Positions 7,572-14,728 of a DNA stretch of 14,972 nt are shown in pieces (position 1 is the first letter of the stretch; each line of letters starts with the position of its first letter). The DNA is taken from NCBI GenBank assembly GCA_029938505.1, contig JAOZUV010000015.1:1-14972 (forward strand). Direction: 5' to 3'. The notes under the pieces are model-generated. The model saw only the letters and a program-made list of their open reading frames with translations. It was not told the origin of the DNA and did no database searches. The stretch is from Bacteroidales bacterium. Its GTDB lineage: Bacteria > Bacteroidota > Bacteroidia > Bacteroidales > GCA-2711565. A program made the translations under genes and the position numbers.

Positions 7572-8723
7572 ATGTCAGGAAAAACAATCCTTTTTATTTC
7601 ACATTATTCTGACATGTATGGAGCTAATAAATCCTTATGCCAACTAATGGCTGAATTAAAAGAAAATTATAATATTACACCCATCGTTCTGCTTAGAGGT
7701 AAAGGAGAAATCTGTAATTATTTAGATGATCATAACATTCGCTATATTGTTTCACATTTTTATTGGTGGGTTTACGAAGGAAGAGGAGTTAAAAATCGCC
7801 TCCATAATGTTGTTAAACAAATTCGAAATTTTTCTCGAATTAAAAAAATAGTTACTCTCATTCAACATGAAAAAATTGATCTAGTTTATACTAACTCAAT
7901 CACTATTAATTTAGGATGTTTTTTGAGTAAAAAATTGCACCGCCCACATATATGGCATATTCGAGAAAATTTAATTGCCTATCATTTTAAATTGTCGTTA
8001 GGAAATTTCCTTTCAAAGCAATTATTAAAAAATGGGGCCCATAAATACATTCTGATTTCAGATTATCTTGTTCGTGCTTATTCAAACTTATTACCTCCAA
8101 ACAAAATAAACAGGATTTATAACGGTCTTAGTATACTGCCAAAAAGAGCAAACAAAAACAATATTTCAAAGGTGTTGAATATTTGCATGATTGGAATTGT
8201 CAGTGAACAAAAAAATCAATTGGAGGCTATAAAAGCCCTTAAAGTATTAATCAAAGAAAAAGGTCATACAAACATATATCTTCATATTTTAGGTGGGACA
8301 AAAGGAGATTATTTAAAACTATTAAATAATTATATCAAAAAAAACGATTTATCAGATTCCGTTTTTTTTCATGGACATATTGCACATTCAAATGACGTAT
8401 TAAATACAATGCATTTTGGCTTAGTATGCGCCAGAGATGAGGCATTTGGTAGAGTCAGTGTTGAATATATGATTAACCACATGCCAATAATTGCAAGTCG
8501 ATCTGGAGCCAATGAAGAATTAGTAAAAGAAAGCCTGAATGGAACATTATACGATTTATATAACATCAATGATTTGGTAGATAAAATTGAGGTTTTTATC
8601 AATAATCCAAAACTCTTAAAAACAATGGGTGCTGCCGCTTATAAACATGCTCAAGAAAATTTTACCTCAAAGAAAAATACAGATGCTGTATATGAAATAA
8701 TTTCAGAGGTTCTTAATAGATAG
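7572..8723 (+). CDS. Glycosyltransferase family 4
   Basis: A full-length 383-residue GT-B glycosyltransferase. The N-terminal domain opens with ILFISHYSDMYGANKSL (6-22), a typical GT4 acceptor-domain start, and IWHIREN (127-133) lies near its end. The donor domain begins around VLNICMIGIVSEQKNQ (201-216). The retaining GT4 EX7E signature is intact in ARDEAFGRVSVEYM as E290 and E298, followed by IIASRSGANEEL (306-317) for nucleotide contacts. Transfer from a nucleotide sugar with retention of configuration is expected; the sugar is unknown. The gene lies 7 nt after its upstream neighbour. Its last third (residues 251-382) is about 62% identical to a broken GT4 remnant at 11631-12029, including a 32-nt exact DNA match at 8658-8689. 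A 99-nt gap follows, and the next gene differs in base composition. Confidence 0.88.
   Translation: MSGKTILFISHYSDMYGANKSLCQLMAELKENYNITPIVLLRGKGEICNYLDDHNIRYIVSHFYWWVYEGRGVKNRLHNVVKQIRNFSRIKKIVTLIQHEKIDLVYTNSITINLGCFLSKKLHRPHIWHIRENLIAYHFKLSLGNFLSKQLLKNGAHKYILISDYLVRAYSNLLPPNKINRIYNGLSILPKRANKNNISKVLNICMIGIVSEQKNQLEAIKALKVLIKEKGHTNIYLHILGGTKGDYLKLLNNYIKKNDLSDSVFFHGHIAHSNDVLNTMHFGLVCARDEAFGRVSVEYMINHMPIIASRSGANEELVKESLNGTLYDLYNINDLVDKIEVFINNPKLLKTMGAAAYKHAQENFTSKKNTDAVYEIISEVLNR
8320..8723 (+). repeat. Direct repeat copy A: 3' third of intact GT4 gene
   Basis: This segment encodes residues 250-383 of the intact GT4 and is paired with 11631-12029 in the same orientation, about 3.3 kb downstream. 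Protein identity is about 82 of 132 positions. The longest exact DNA match I found is 32 nt, at 8658-8689. The two copies bracket the flavoenzyme and membrane-protein genes. Confidence 0.7.
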
Positions 8724-8822
8724 CACGATTGAATATACAACACAGAAAATAATTGTTGCTTCCATTATATTTTTTTGGAATTTTTTTGCACGTAAAATGT
8801 TACTTTTCAAAAACAAGTTGAA
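8724..8822 (+). other. 99-nt gap at the left edge of the inserted-looking block
   Basis: This is the largest gap in the window. It carries long T-runs (for example around 8770-8787). TACTTTTC at 8801-8808 resembles the Bacteroidota -7 element TAnnTTTG with one mismatch, but no TTTG lies at the proper distance upstream (candidates give spacers of 12 or 23 nt). A promoter for the flavoenzyme gene is possible but not supported. No hairpin terminator and no gene were seen. Confidence 0.3.
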
Positions 8823-10238
8823 ATGAGAATAATTATTATTGGAGCAGGACCCGCTGGAATGAGCTGTGGATTTAAGTTGGTACAGGAAGGCATGGAGGTT
8901 GAAGTGTTTGAAGCATCTCCATACATTGGTGGCATGGCGCGAAGTTTTGACCTTTGGGGTCAACGTGTTGATATGGGACCTCACCGCTTTTTCTCCAAGG
9001 AAAAGCATATCAATGAATTTTTTACAACATTAGTGAAGGATGATTACACCCTTGTGAATCGACTTACGCATATTCATTACCGCAATCGCTTTTTCAATTA
9101 TCCCATTAAATTGTTCAATGTATTGAGAAACCTACCACCATTTACTATATTTAGTATTTTATGGGAATACATGAGAATCAAGATGTTTCCATATAAAAAT
9201 CCACGTTCATTGGAGGAGTGGGTTTCAAACCGTTTTGGGCGAAAACTCTATGAAATATTCTTCAAACATTATTCTGAGAAGCTTTGGGGTATACCATGTT
9301 CAATGATTGATGCAGACTGGGCAGCGCAGCGAATCAAGTCACTCTCGTTATGGGAGGCGTTAATCAATGCGATCATAGGTAATAAAGGAAACAAGCATAA
9401 AACGCTTCTTGACCAGTTTGCCTATCCCAATAATGGTACAGGTACTTTGTACGAACGTGCGGCAGCTTACATTAGAGAACGTGGCGGGAAAGTGAATTTG
9501 GAATCTCCTGTGAAACGTGTAGTTCAGGATGCGTCAGGCAAAGCCACTGGAGTCGAATTGAAGGATGGAAGGATTATAACAGCTGACAGAGTTGTATCGA
9601 CAATGCCTCTAACCCTAATGATTAGAGGACTACAGAATGTATCAACTGATGTGCTACAGTCTGTTGAAAAGTTGTATTTCCGCAACACTATTTTGGTTTA
9701 TTTGGAGGTAGATTCTATAGAACTGTTCAAAGATAACTGGATTTATGTTCATTCACCAGAAGTAAGGCTTGGTCGTATCACCAATTTTCGTAATTGGAGT
9801 AAAGAGTTAAACCGTGACAAAAAAACCACTATTCTGTGCATAGAATATTGGGCATTCGACAATGAATCAATTTGGAAGGATCAGGATAAAAACATTGCTG
9901 AACTGGCTAAAAAGGAAGTTCGTATTCTGAAGTTGATTCCAGAAAAGATAAAAATTTTTAATACTTACACACTGAGAGTTCCAAAATGTTACCCTGTGTA
10001 CGAAACGGGTTATCAGGTTTACCTGAAAAAAGTAGAAAATTATCTTGACATGGTTGAAAACCTAATCCCTGTTGGTCGTTACGGAGCTTTCAAGTATAAC
10101 AATCAAGATCATTCAATTCTGATGGGGATTCTCGCTGCCAAAAAAATATCAGAAGGTTTGGATATAGATCTATGGAAGATCAATACAGATACAGAATATC
10201 AGGAGGAGGCTCGTATTAAAGATGTTTTGATACAATAA
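8823..10238 (+). CDS. FAD-dependent amine-oxidase-like oxidoreductase (protoporphyrinogen-oxidase/UDP-galactopyranose-mutase-like)
   Basis: This 471-residue cytoplasmic flavoprotein is of a type often found in polysaccharide loci. The N terminus has the dinucleotide-binding motif IIIGAGPAG (4-12) with the ribose-binding acid E30, then GGMARSF (36-42) and MGPHRFFSK (51-59), the arrangement seen in amine oxidases and UDP-galactopyranose mutases. The C terminus (VENLIPVGRYGAFKYNNQDHS, from about 416) looks like the second FAD-contact segment of the same superfamily. The sugar substrate and even the reaction (redox or ring isomerisation) cannot be read from sequence; a nucleotide-sugar or lipid-linked sugar role is inferred from context. 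Parts of the gene are GC-richer than neighbouring genes: the 60-nt rows at 9301 and 9481 are 53% and 50% GC, against 23% for the row at 10801. This suggests separate acquisition. The ATG start directly precedes the first beta-strand. Confidence 0.8.
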   Translation: MRIIIIGAGPAGMSCGFKLVQEGMEVEVFEASPYIGGMARSFDLWGQRVDMGPHRFFSKEKHINEFFTTLVKDDYTLVNRLTHIHYRNRFFNYPIKLFNVLRNLPPFTIFSILWEYMRIKMFPYKNPRSLEEWVSNRFGRKLYEIFFKHYSEKLWGIPCSMIDADWAAQRIKSLSLWEALINAIIGNKGNKHKTLLDQFAYPNNGTGTLYERAAAYIRERGGKVNLESPVKRVVQDASGKATGVELKDGRIITADRVVSTMPLTLMIRGLQNVSTDVLQSVEKLYFRNTILVYLEVDSIELFKDNWIYVHSPEVRLGRITNFRNWSKELNRDKKTTILCIEYWAFDNESIWKDQDKNIAELAKKEVRILKLIPEKIKIFNTYTLRVPKCYPVYETGYQVYLKKVENYLDMVENLIPVGRYGAFKYNNQDHSILMGILAAKKISEGLDIDLWKINTDTEYQEEARIKDVLIQ

Positions 10239-10280
10239 TTTTAATAGAAATCGAAGGTAATATTTGGAACATTAATACTG

Positions 10281-10284
10281 AGGA
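10281..10284 (+). promoter_or_regulatory. Shine-Dalgarno for the membrane protein
   Basis: AGGA within GAGGAAAA lies 8 nt before the ATG at 10293, a normal spacing. It supports that start over any later Met. Few other genes in this window have one. Confidence 0.4.
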
Positions 10285-10292
10285 AAAATACC

Positions 10293-11630
10293 ATGAAGAA
10301 AACGAAGAATGATCTAAAATCATTTCCCGATCTATCATCTTTCAAAACTTATACTAAGCATCAAATTAACAGGGTGTTAAGCGATGATTTGTTTTGGCTT
10401 TTTCTTGTTTGCTTTTCGCTCAGATTATTATTTTATTCTAACTATTCAAATACTGATGGTTGGTTTCCTGACACTAAATCATATTTGAATCATAACTCAA
10501 ATATTCTTTTAGGTCAAATTGATGTTTTAAGAACACCTGGTTATCCTTATTTAATAGATTTTATTCGACTTTTCGGAACTGAACACCTACTTTATAATAT
10601 AAAATTAGCACAATGTATAATTTCGTTCTTGACTATAATAATCTTTTACAGAATTCTTACTTTCATATTAAAAAATAGAAGAGTTGTTTTTTTTACTACA
10701 ATAGTATTTAGCATAACACCTTCAATATCTAATTTGGATGTGTGTGTTCTAACTGAATCTCTTTCACTAAATGCAGTTGTCATATTTCTATATTTAATAA
10801 TTTCTTACTTAAAAGAACCCAAATATTATAAAACTGCCATAATTGCATTGTATGTATTTTTTCTTATAATGTTACGACCATCGTTTATTTATCTGATAAT
10901 TTTAATGTTGATATTTTGGATATTAAGGGCTCTTTTATATAAGTCAGAATGGAAACTAAACCTATTAGGGATAACTACATCCATTGTTAGTATATTTCTC
11001 ATTGGGGGATATTCACAATTGAATTATATAAATAATGATTTCAATGGTATAACAGCAGTTTCAGTGCGCAATCAAATTCAGAATATCATAACCTATAACA
11101 TTTACGAAAATGGAAATGATCCTGAAATCACTGAAGCAATTAAAAATGGTAGTGATTTTACATACTCTTATACTAGAATGTCAGAATTTGTACAAAATTG
11201 TATTTTAAATAATCCATCAATTTACATAAGGAAAACTCTAATGAAGATTATTGACCTAAGCCAAGCAACAACTGTTATCATGCTTGCTAAATTTAAAAAT
11301 GGGTTGTTGGGAATTCCAAATCTTATATCAAATTTATTCTCAATAAGTTTTTTAAATTTATACTTCATAATATTACTTGATTTTGTATACATTATTGTTC
11401 GATGGATAAAAACAAAGCAAATATCCTGGTTGAAATTAGTTTTATGGTTATTTATTGCTGGTCAATTTGCAACGATAATATTCGGTTCTTTTACTGAATA
11501 TCAAAGGCTTTTTGTGCCAGTTCTGCCTTGTATTATTATCATATTGTTTAGTTATATAGATATGGTGTTTTCTTCTATTGATCCATCAAAACTTAGTAAA
11601 TACACAAAGTCTACATTTGAAATAAATTGA
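10293..11630 (+). CDS. Polytopic membrane protein, GT-C/GT39-like glycosyltransferase
   Basis: This 445-residue integral membrane protein has a hydrophilic N-terminal tail (1-30) and many hydrophobic segments, for example 33-49, 103-125, 131-145, 158-172, 180-211, 224-240 and three or more between about 335 and 430. The first loop contains FPDTKSYLNH (58-67) followed by RTPGYPYLI (80-88). An acidic residue in this loop followed by an R(T)PxYP motif is the pattern of GT-C enzymes such as GT39/ArnT-like proteins, which use polyprenyl-phosphate sugars at the outer face of the membrane. TESLSLN (154-160) and LRPSF (194-198) also fit. Such a protein could add a side-branch sugar after flipping; that is inference. 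It could alternatively be a divergent polymerase-like protein. It starts 54 nt after the flavoenzyme. Its stop (11628-11630) is followed at once, in the same frame, by a GT4 gene remnant. Confidence 0.68.
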   Translation: MKKTKNDLKSFPDLSSFKTYTKHQINRVLSDDLFWLFLVCFSLRLLFYSNYSNTDGWFPDTKSYLNHNSNILLGQIDVLRTPGYPYLIDFIRLFGTEHLLYNIKLAQCIISFLTIIIFYRILTFILKNRRVVFFTTIVFSITPSISNLDVCVLTESLSLNAVVIFLYLIISYLKEPKYYKTAIIALYVFFLIMLRPSFIYLIILMLIFWILRALLYKSEWKLNLLGITTSIVSIFLIGGYSQLNYINNDFNGITAVSVRNQIQNIITYNIYENGNDPEITEAIKNGSDFTYSYTRMSEFVQNCILNNPSIYIRKTLMKIIDLSQATTVIMLAKFKNGLLGIPNLISNLFSISFLNLYFIILLDFVYIIVRWIKTKQISWLKLVLWLFIAGQFATIIFGSFTEYQRLFVPVLPCIIIILFSYIDMVFSSIDPSKLSKYTKSTFEIN

Positions 11631-12029
11631 ATACAGGAATATATAAAAGTGAATGAGTTATCGACTTACATTTTATATCATGGTCATCTTAAAGAAGTAA
11701 ATCCAATTTTAAACACCATGAACCTTGGGCTTATGTGTTCTAGAGATGAGGCTTTTGGCCGTGTAACCATCAAATATATGCTTAATTGCCTGCCTGTAAT
11801 TGCAAGCCAATCAGGAGCTAACGAAGAACTTGTGAAAGATGGATTCAATGGAACTTTATATAATTTATCTGCAGCTGAAGAGCTGGCATAAAAAATTGAA
11901 TTTTTCATCAATAAGCCAAAATTCTTAAAAACAATGGGAGATACAGCTTATAAATATGCTTTGGATAATTTTACCTCAAAGAAAAATACAGATGCTGTTT
12001 ATAAAATAATTTCAGAACTTATTAATTGA
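11631..12029 (+). pseudogene. GT4 glycosyltransferase remnant (C-terminal third, internal stop)
   Basis: In-frame translation from 11631, the base after the membrane-protein stop, to the TGA at 12027-12029 aligns without gaps to residues 251-382 of the intact GT4 at 7572-8723, with about 82 of 132 positions identical. A TAA at 11889-11891 interrupts it where the intact protein has Asp336. The whole acceptor domain and the start of the donor domain are missing. The EX7E signature is damaged: DEAFGRVTIK has Lys where the intact enzyme has its second Glu. A GTG at 11649 opens an 80-codon frame, but a product would lack a fold core, so I regard it as dead. At this divergence it derives from a related but distinct GT4, not a recent copy of the neighbour. 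Confidence 0.88.
11631..12029 (+). repeat. Direct repeat copy B: GT4 3' end
   Basis: This is the partner of 8320-8723. The longest exact DNA match (32 nt) is at 11967-11998 and falls in the same codons as in copy A. Similarity extends leftward to the membrane-protein stop codon, which marks a sharp recombination-like boundary. Confidence 0.7.
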
Positions 12030-12091
12030 TTTGCACTTGCGAATCTAAACCAAGATAAAAAGATTAATTTACTAGAAAGCTATTAAATTTT

Positions 12092-13885
12092 ATGTGTGGA
12101 ATTTCAGCTGTTTATAAATATGATATCATAACTGAAGAAGACAAGTCTAAACTTCTGGCGATGAATCAGGAAATGCACTATCGGGGTCCTGATGACAATG
12201 GAATTTGGTATGATGAGAAATGTGGCATGGCTCAAACCCGTTTATCCATCATTGGTTTGGAAAAAGGCAAACAACCTTTATTTAATGAGGATAAATCTTT
12301 GGTATTAATCTGCAATGGAGAAATTTATAACTATATAGAACTAAAACAGGAACTACTCAAAAAAGGACATTCATTTTATTCTGAAACAGATAGTGAAATG
12401 ATTCTTCATTTATACGAAGAATACGGAAATGAGTGTTTAACCCATTTACGTGGGCAATATTCTTTTTGTCTTTGGGATTCAAATAAAAAACAACTTTTTG
12501 CAGCTCGTGACAGAATAGGTGAAAAAACACTTTACTACGCCCAAATTCCAGATGGAATTGTATTCAGTACGGAATTAAAAGCAATATTGAAAAACTATAT
12601 TGAAAAACCTCAAGTTAATCTGGAACAATTGGCAGCCCCCATTAGATACACCTCTCCAACAAGCAAAAAAGATACTTATATCGACCAGATTAAACGCGTA
12701 GAACCAGGACAATATTTATTAGTTGATAATAGTGGCCTTCGAAAATATTCTTATTGGAAAAGAAAAACAGTATCATCTTTTAAAGGAAATTTTGAAGAAG
12801 CAAAGCAAGAAACATTGCGTCTAATACGCGAGTCTGTAGATATCAGTTTAAGAAGTGATGTGCCTATAGCCATCATGTTAAGTGGAGGAATTGATTCAAG
12901 TGCCCTTGCTGCATTGGCAAAGGAAAGTGGGCGAGAAGTTCATACCATTACCGCAGGTTATAAAGGTAAGCATGATAGTGATGAGCGTGATGTAGCCAAA
13001 CGATTTGCAAAAGAAAAAGGCTTAATATATCATGAAGTAGAACTGGATGAAAATGATTTTAAAAACAGCTTTAATGAATTTACACAATATATCGACGAAC
13101 CCATTACAGACGCGGCCGCTATAGCACAATGGGCCTTATACAAAAAAGTAAAGAGTCTTGGGTTTAAAGTTTTACTAGGAGGTATGGGGGGGGATGAATT
13201 ATTTTATGGTTATCCTTATTGGAATAGCATGGCCGAATCATTAAAAATTCACCGCCAACATCAGAATTTATTTCCATGGACCGGCATTGAAAAGAAAAAA
13301 GCTTATTTCAAATTCATGCTTAAAAATCTCAAATATGTATTGTATGCAGGATATCCCCGAAAAATTGCTGATAGTACTCTCGGCTTTTGGATGTACGATG
13401 ATTACAATAAATTTGCAGATTCAGCCTCTTTTATTTGGGATAAAGAAGATTTTAAATTTAGTGATCTAAACCTACATTACGCATTTGGAAATTCAGAACC
13501 AGGAAAAGAGTTAGATTTAGTCTATGATTTTAGTTTTTCTCATATTATGACCATGGCCTATTTATATTTATCAGATCGTGAGGGTATGGGGAATTCAATA
13601 GAAATACGATCTCCTTTACTCGATTATAAACTAGTTGAATTTGTTTCTTCTTTACCAATTGATATAAAATATAAAAAAGGTCAGCCTAAATATTTTATGA
13701 AAGAAGTATTAAAAGGAATAATCCCTGATTACATTTTATTTGGACAAAAACGTGGGTTTACCCCTCCCTACTCTTTTATTAAAGATGTTGTTGATAATTA
13801 TAAGTACCAGTTTTTTAATGCAGACCATAAATTTTATAACTCCATATTAGCTGATAGAATTCTTACTTTAAATTTAAAAAAATAA
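12092..13885 (+). CDS. asnB: Glutamine-hydrolysing asparagine synthetase family amidotransferase
   Basis: This 597-residue protein has two domains. The start is fixed by MCGI: Cys2 must become the N-terminal nucleophile that releases ammonia from glutamine. The glutaminase domain (2 to about 210) shows HYRGPDDNG (29-37), RLSIIGL (50-56), NGEIYNY (75-81) and ARDRIGEKTL (138-147). The synthetase domain has the ATP-binding PP-loop MLSGGIDSSALAAL (262-275), a GGMGGDELFYG segment (nt 13178-13210) and the C-terminal region with GQKRGFTPP. By family it makes asparagine from aspartate. Homologues inside polysaccharide loci are thought to amidate uronic-acid-type sugars or linked amino acids, which is the better guess here; no sugar-acid dehydrogenase is in view to confirm it. 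Codons for GGMGGD include a run of eight G (13186-13193). It starts 62 nt after the GT4 remnant and ends 25 nt before the next gene. Confidence 0.88.
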   Translation: MCGISAVYKYDIITEEDKSKLLAMNQEMHYRGPDDNGIWYDEKCGMAQTRLSIIGLEKGKQPLFNEDKSLVLICNGEIYNYIELKQELLKKGHSFYSETDSEMILHLYEEYGNECLTHLRGQYSFCLWDSNKKQLFAARDRIGEKTLYYAQIPDGIVFSTELKAILKNYIEKPQVNLEQLAAPIRYTSPTSKKDTYIDQIKRVEPGQYLLVDNSGLRKYSYWKRKTVSSFKGNFEEAKQETLRLIRESVDISLRSDVPIAIMLSGGIDSSALAALAKESGREVHTITAGYKGKHDSDERDVAKRFAKEKGLIYHEVELDENDFKNSFNEFTQYIDEPITDAAAIAQWALYKKVKSLGFKVLLGGMGGDELFYGYPYWNSMAESLKIHRQHQNLFPWTGIEKKKAYFKFMLKNLKYVLYAGYPRKIADSTLGFWMYDDYNKFADSASFIWDKEDFKFSDLNLHYAFGNSEPGKELDLVYDFSFSHIMTMAYLYLSDREGMGNSIEIRSPLLDYKLVEFVSSLPIDIKYKKGQPKYFMKEVLKGIIPDYILFGQKRGFTPPYSFIKDVVDNYKYQFFNADHKFYNSILADRILTLNLKK

Positions 13886-13910
13886 TTATTATTAGCATTC
13901 TAAAAATATT

Positions 13911-14717
13911 ATGCCAAAACTTTCAATAATTACAATTAATTACAACAATGCCCCTGGCCTTCGTAAAACCATTGAAAGTGTTATTACCCAAACTTCAGAA
14001 GACTTTGAATACATTGTTATTGATGGAGCCTCTACCGATGATAGTGTTAATGTTATTAAGGAATACGATACCCAAATTTCGTATTGGATCAGTGAACCAG
14101 ACACGGGTATTTACAATGCCATGAATAAAGGCATAGTTAAAGCAAAAGGAGAGTATTGTCAGTTTTTGAATTCGGGCGATTGTCTTGCCACTCCTAATAT
14201 AACGGAAAAGATGTTAGCTGATATGCCTGATTGTAGTTTTTTAACAGGAGATATGCAAATAATGCGTAATGGTAAAAAAGTTAAATGGAAGGGAGAACGA
14301 ATGGAAGAAATTTCATTTAGGACACTCTACAGCGGCTCAATTAACCATTCACCAACTTATATCAAAACAAGTTTATTTAGTAAATATGGTTTATATGACG
14401 AGTCATTAAAAATTGTTTCTGATTGGAAGTTTTTTATAATTGCAATTGTTTTAAATAATGAGCCGATAATTTTAAAAAAATTGACTGTTACAAACTTTGA
14501 TTTAGAGGGGATAAGTAATATTAATTCATCCTTAAAAATACAAGAACGAAAACAGGTTCTACAAGAGTTAATACCAAATCTTATTTTAAAAGATTATAAG
14601 GCGTTTGGAAAAGAATATAAAAAACTACAAAGAATAAATAATAATCGATTTTTTGCAAATTTTTTTGAAATCACATACCGATTACTTAATAAATGGGATA
14701 AAGTTAAACGCTCTTAA
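13911..14717 (+). CDS. Glycosyltransferase family 2
   Basis: This 268-residue cytoplasmic GT-A enzyme shows LSIITINYNN (4-13), YIVIDGASTD (34-43, D38), DTGIYNAMNKG (64-74) and FLNSGD (85-90), the DxD-equivalent metal and nucleotide site. HSPTYI (146-151) and VSDWKFF (169-175) are the downstream GT2 markers, the latter near the catalytic base region. About 68 of the first 90 residues match the GT2 half of the 559-residue fusion, whereas the rest is much less similar, so the two may share a donor sugar and differ in acceptor. Length is normal for this compact WcaA-like group. The ATG at 13911 is 25 nt after the asnB stop, with no Shine-Dalgarno. An 11-nt gap separates it from the next gene. Confidence 0.87.
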   Translation: MPKLSIITINYNNAPGLRKTIESVITQTSEDFEYIVIDGASTDDSVNVIKEYDTQISYWISEPDTGIYNAMNKGIVKAKGEYCQFLNSGDCLATPNITEKMLADMPDCSFLTGDMQIMRNGKKVKWKGERMEEISFRTLYSGSINHSPTYIKTSLFSKYGLYDESLKIVSDWKFFIIAIVLNNEPIILKKLTVTNFDLEGISNINSSLKIQERKQVLQELIPNLILKDYKAFGKEYKKLQRINNNRFFANFFEITYRLLNKWDKVKRS

Positions 14718-14728
14718 TTTTTGATGAA

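Noticed and set aside
8801..8808. TACTTTTC as a Bacteroidota -7 promoter element before the flavoenzyme
   Set aside because: One mismatch to TAnnTTTG, and the available upstream TTTG sites give spacers of 12 or 23 nt, outside the usual range.
8703..9008. A 101-codon open frame on the minus strand across the 99-nt gap
   Set aside because: Most of it lies opposite well-supported coding sequence, the translation matches nothing I know and has no coherent domain pattern; it is a shadow.
11649..11891. An 80-residue small protein starting at the GTG
   Set aside because: It is a fragment of a GT4 donor domain whose homology continues past the stop and before the GTG, so it is a pseudogene remnant and not a small gene.
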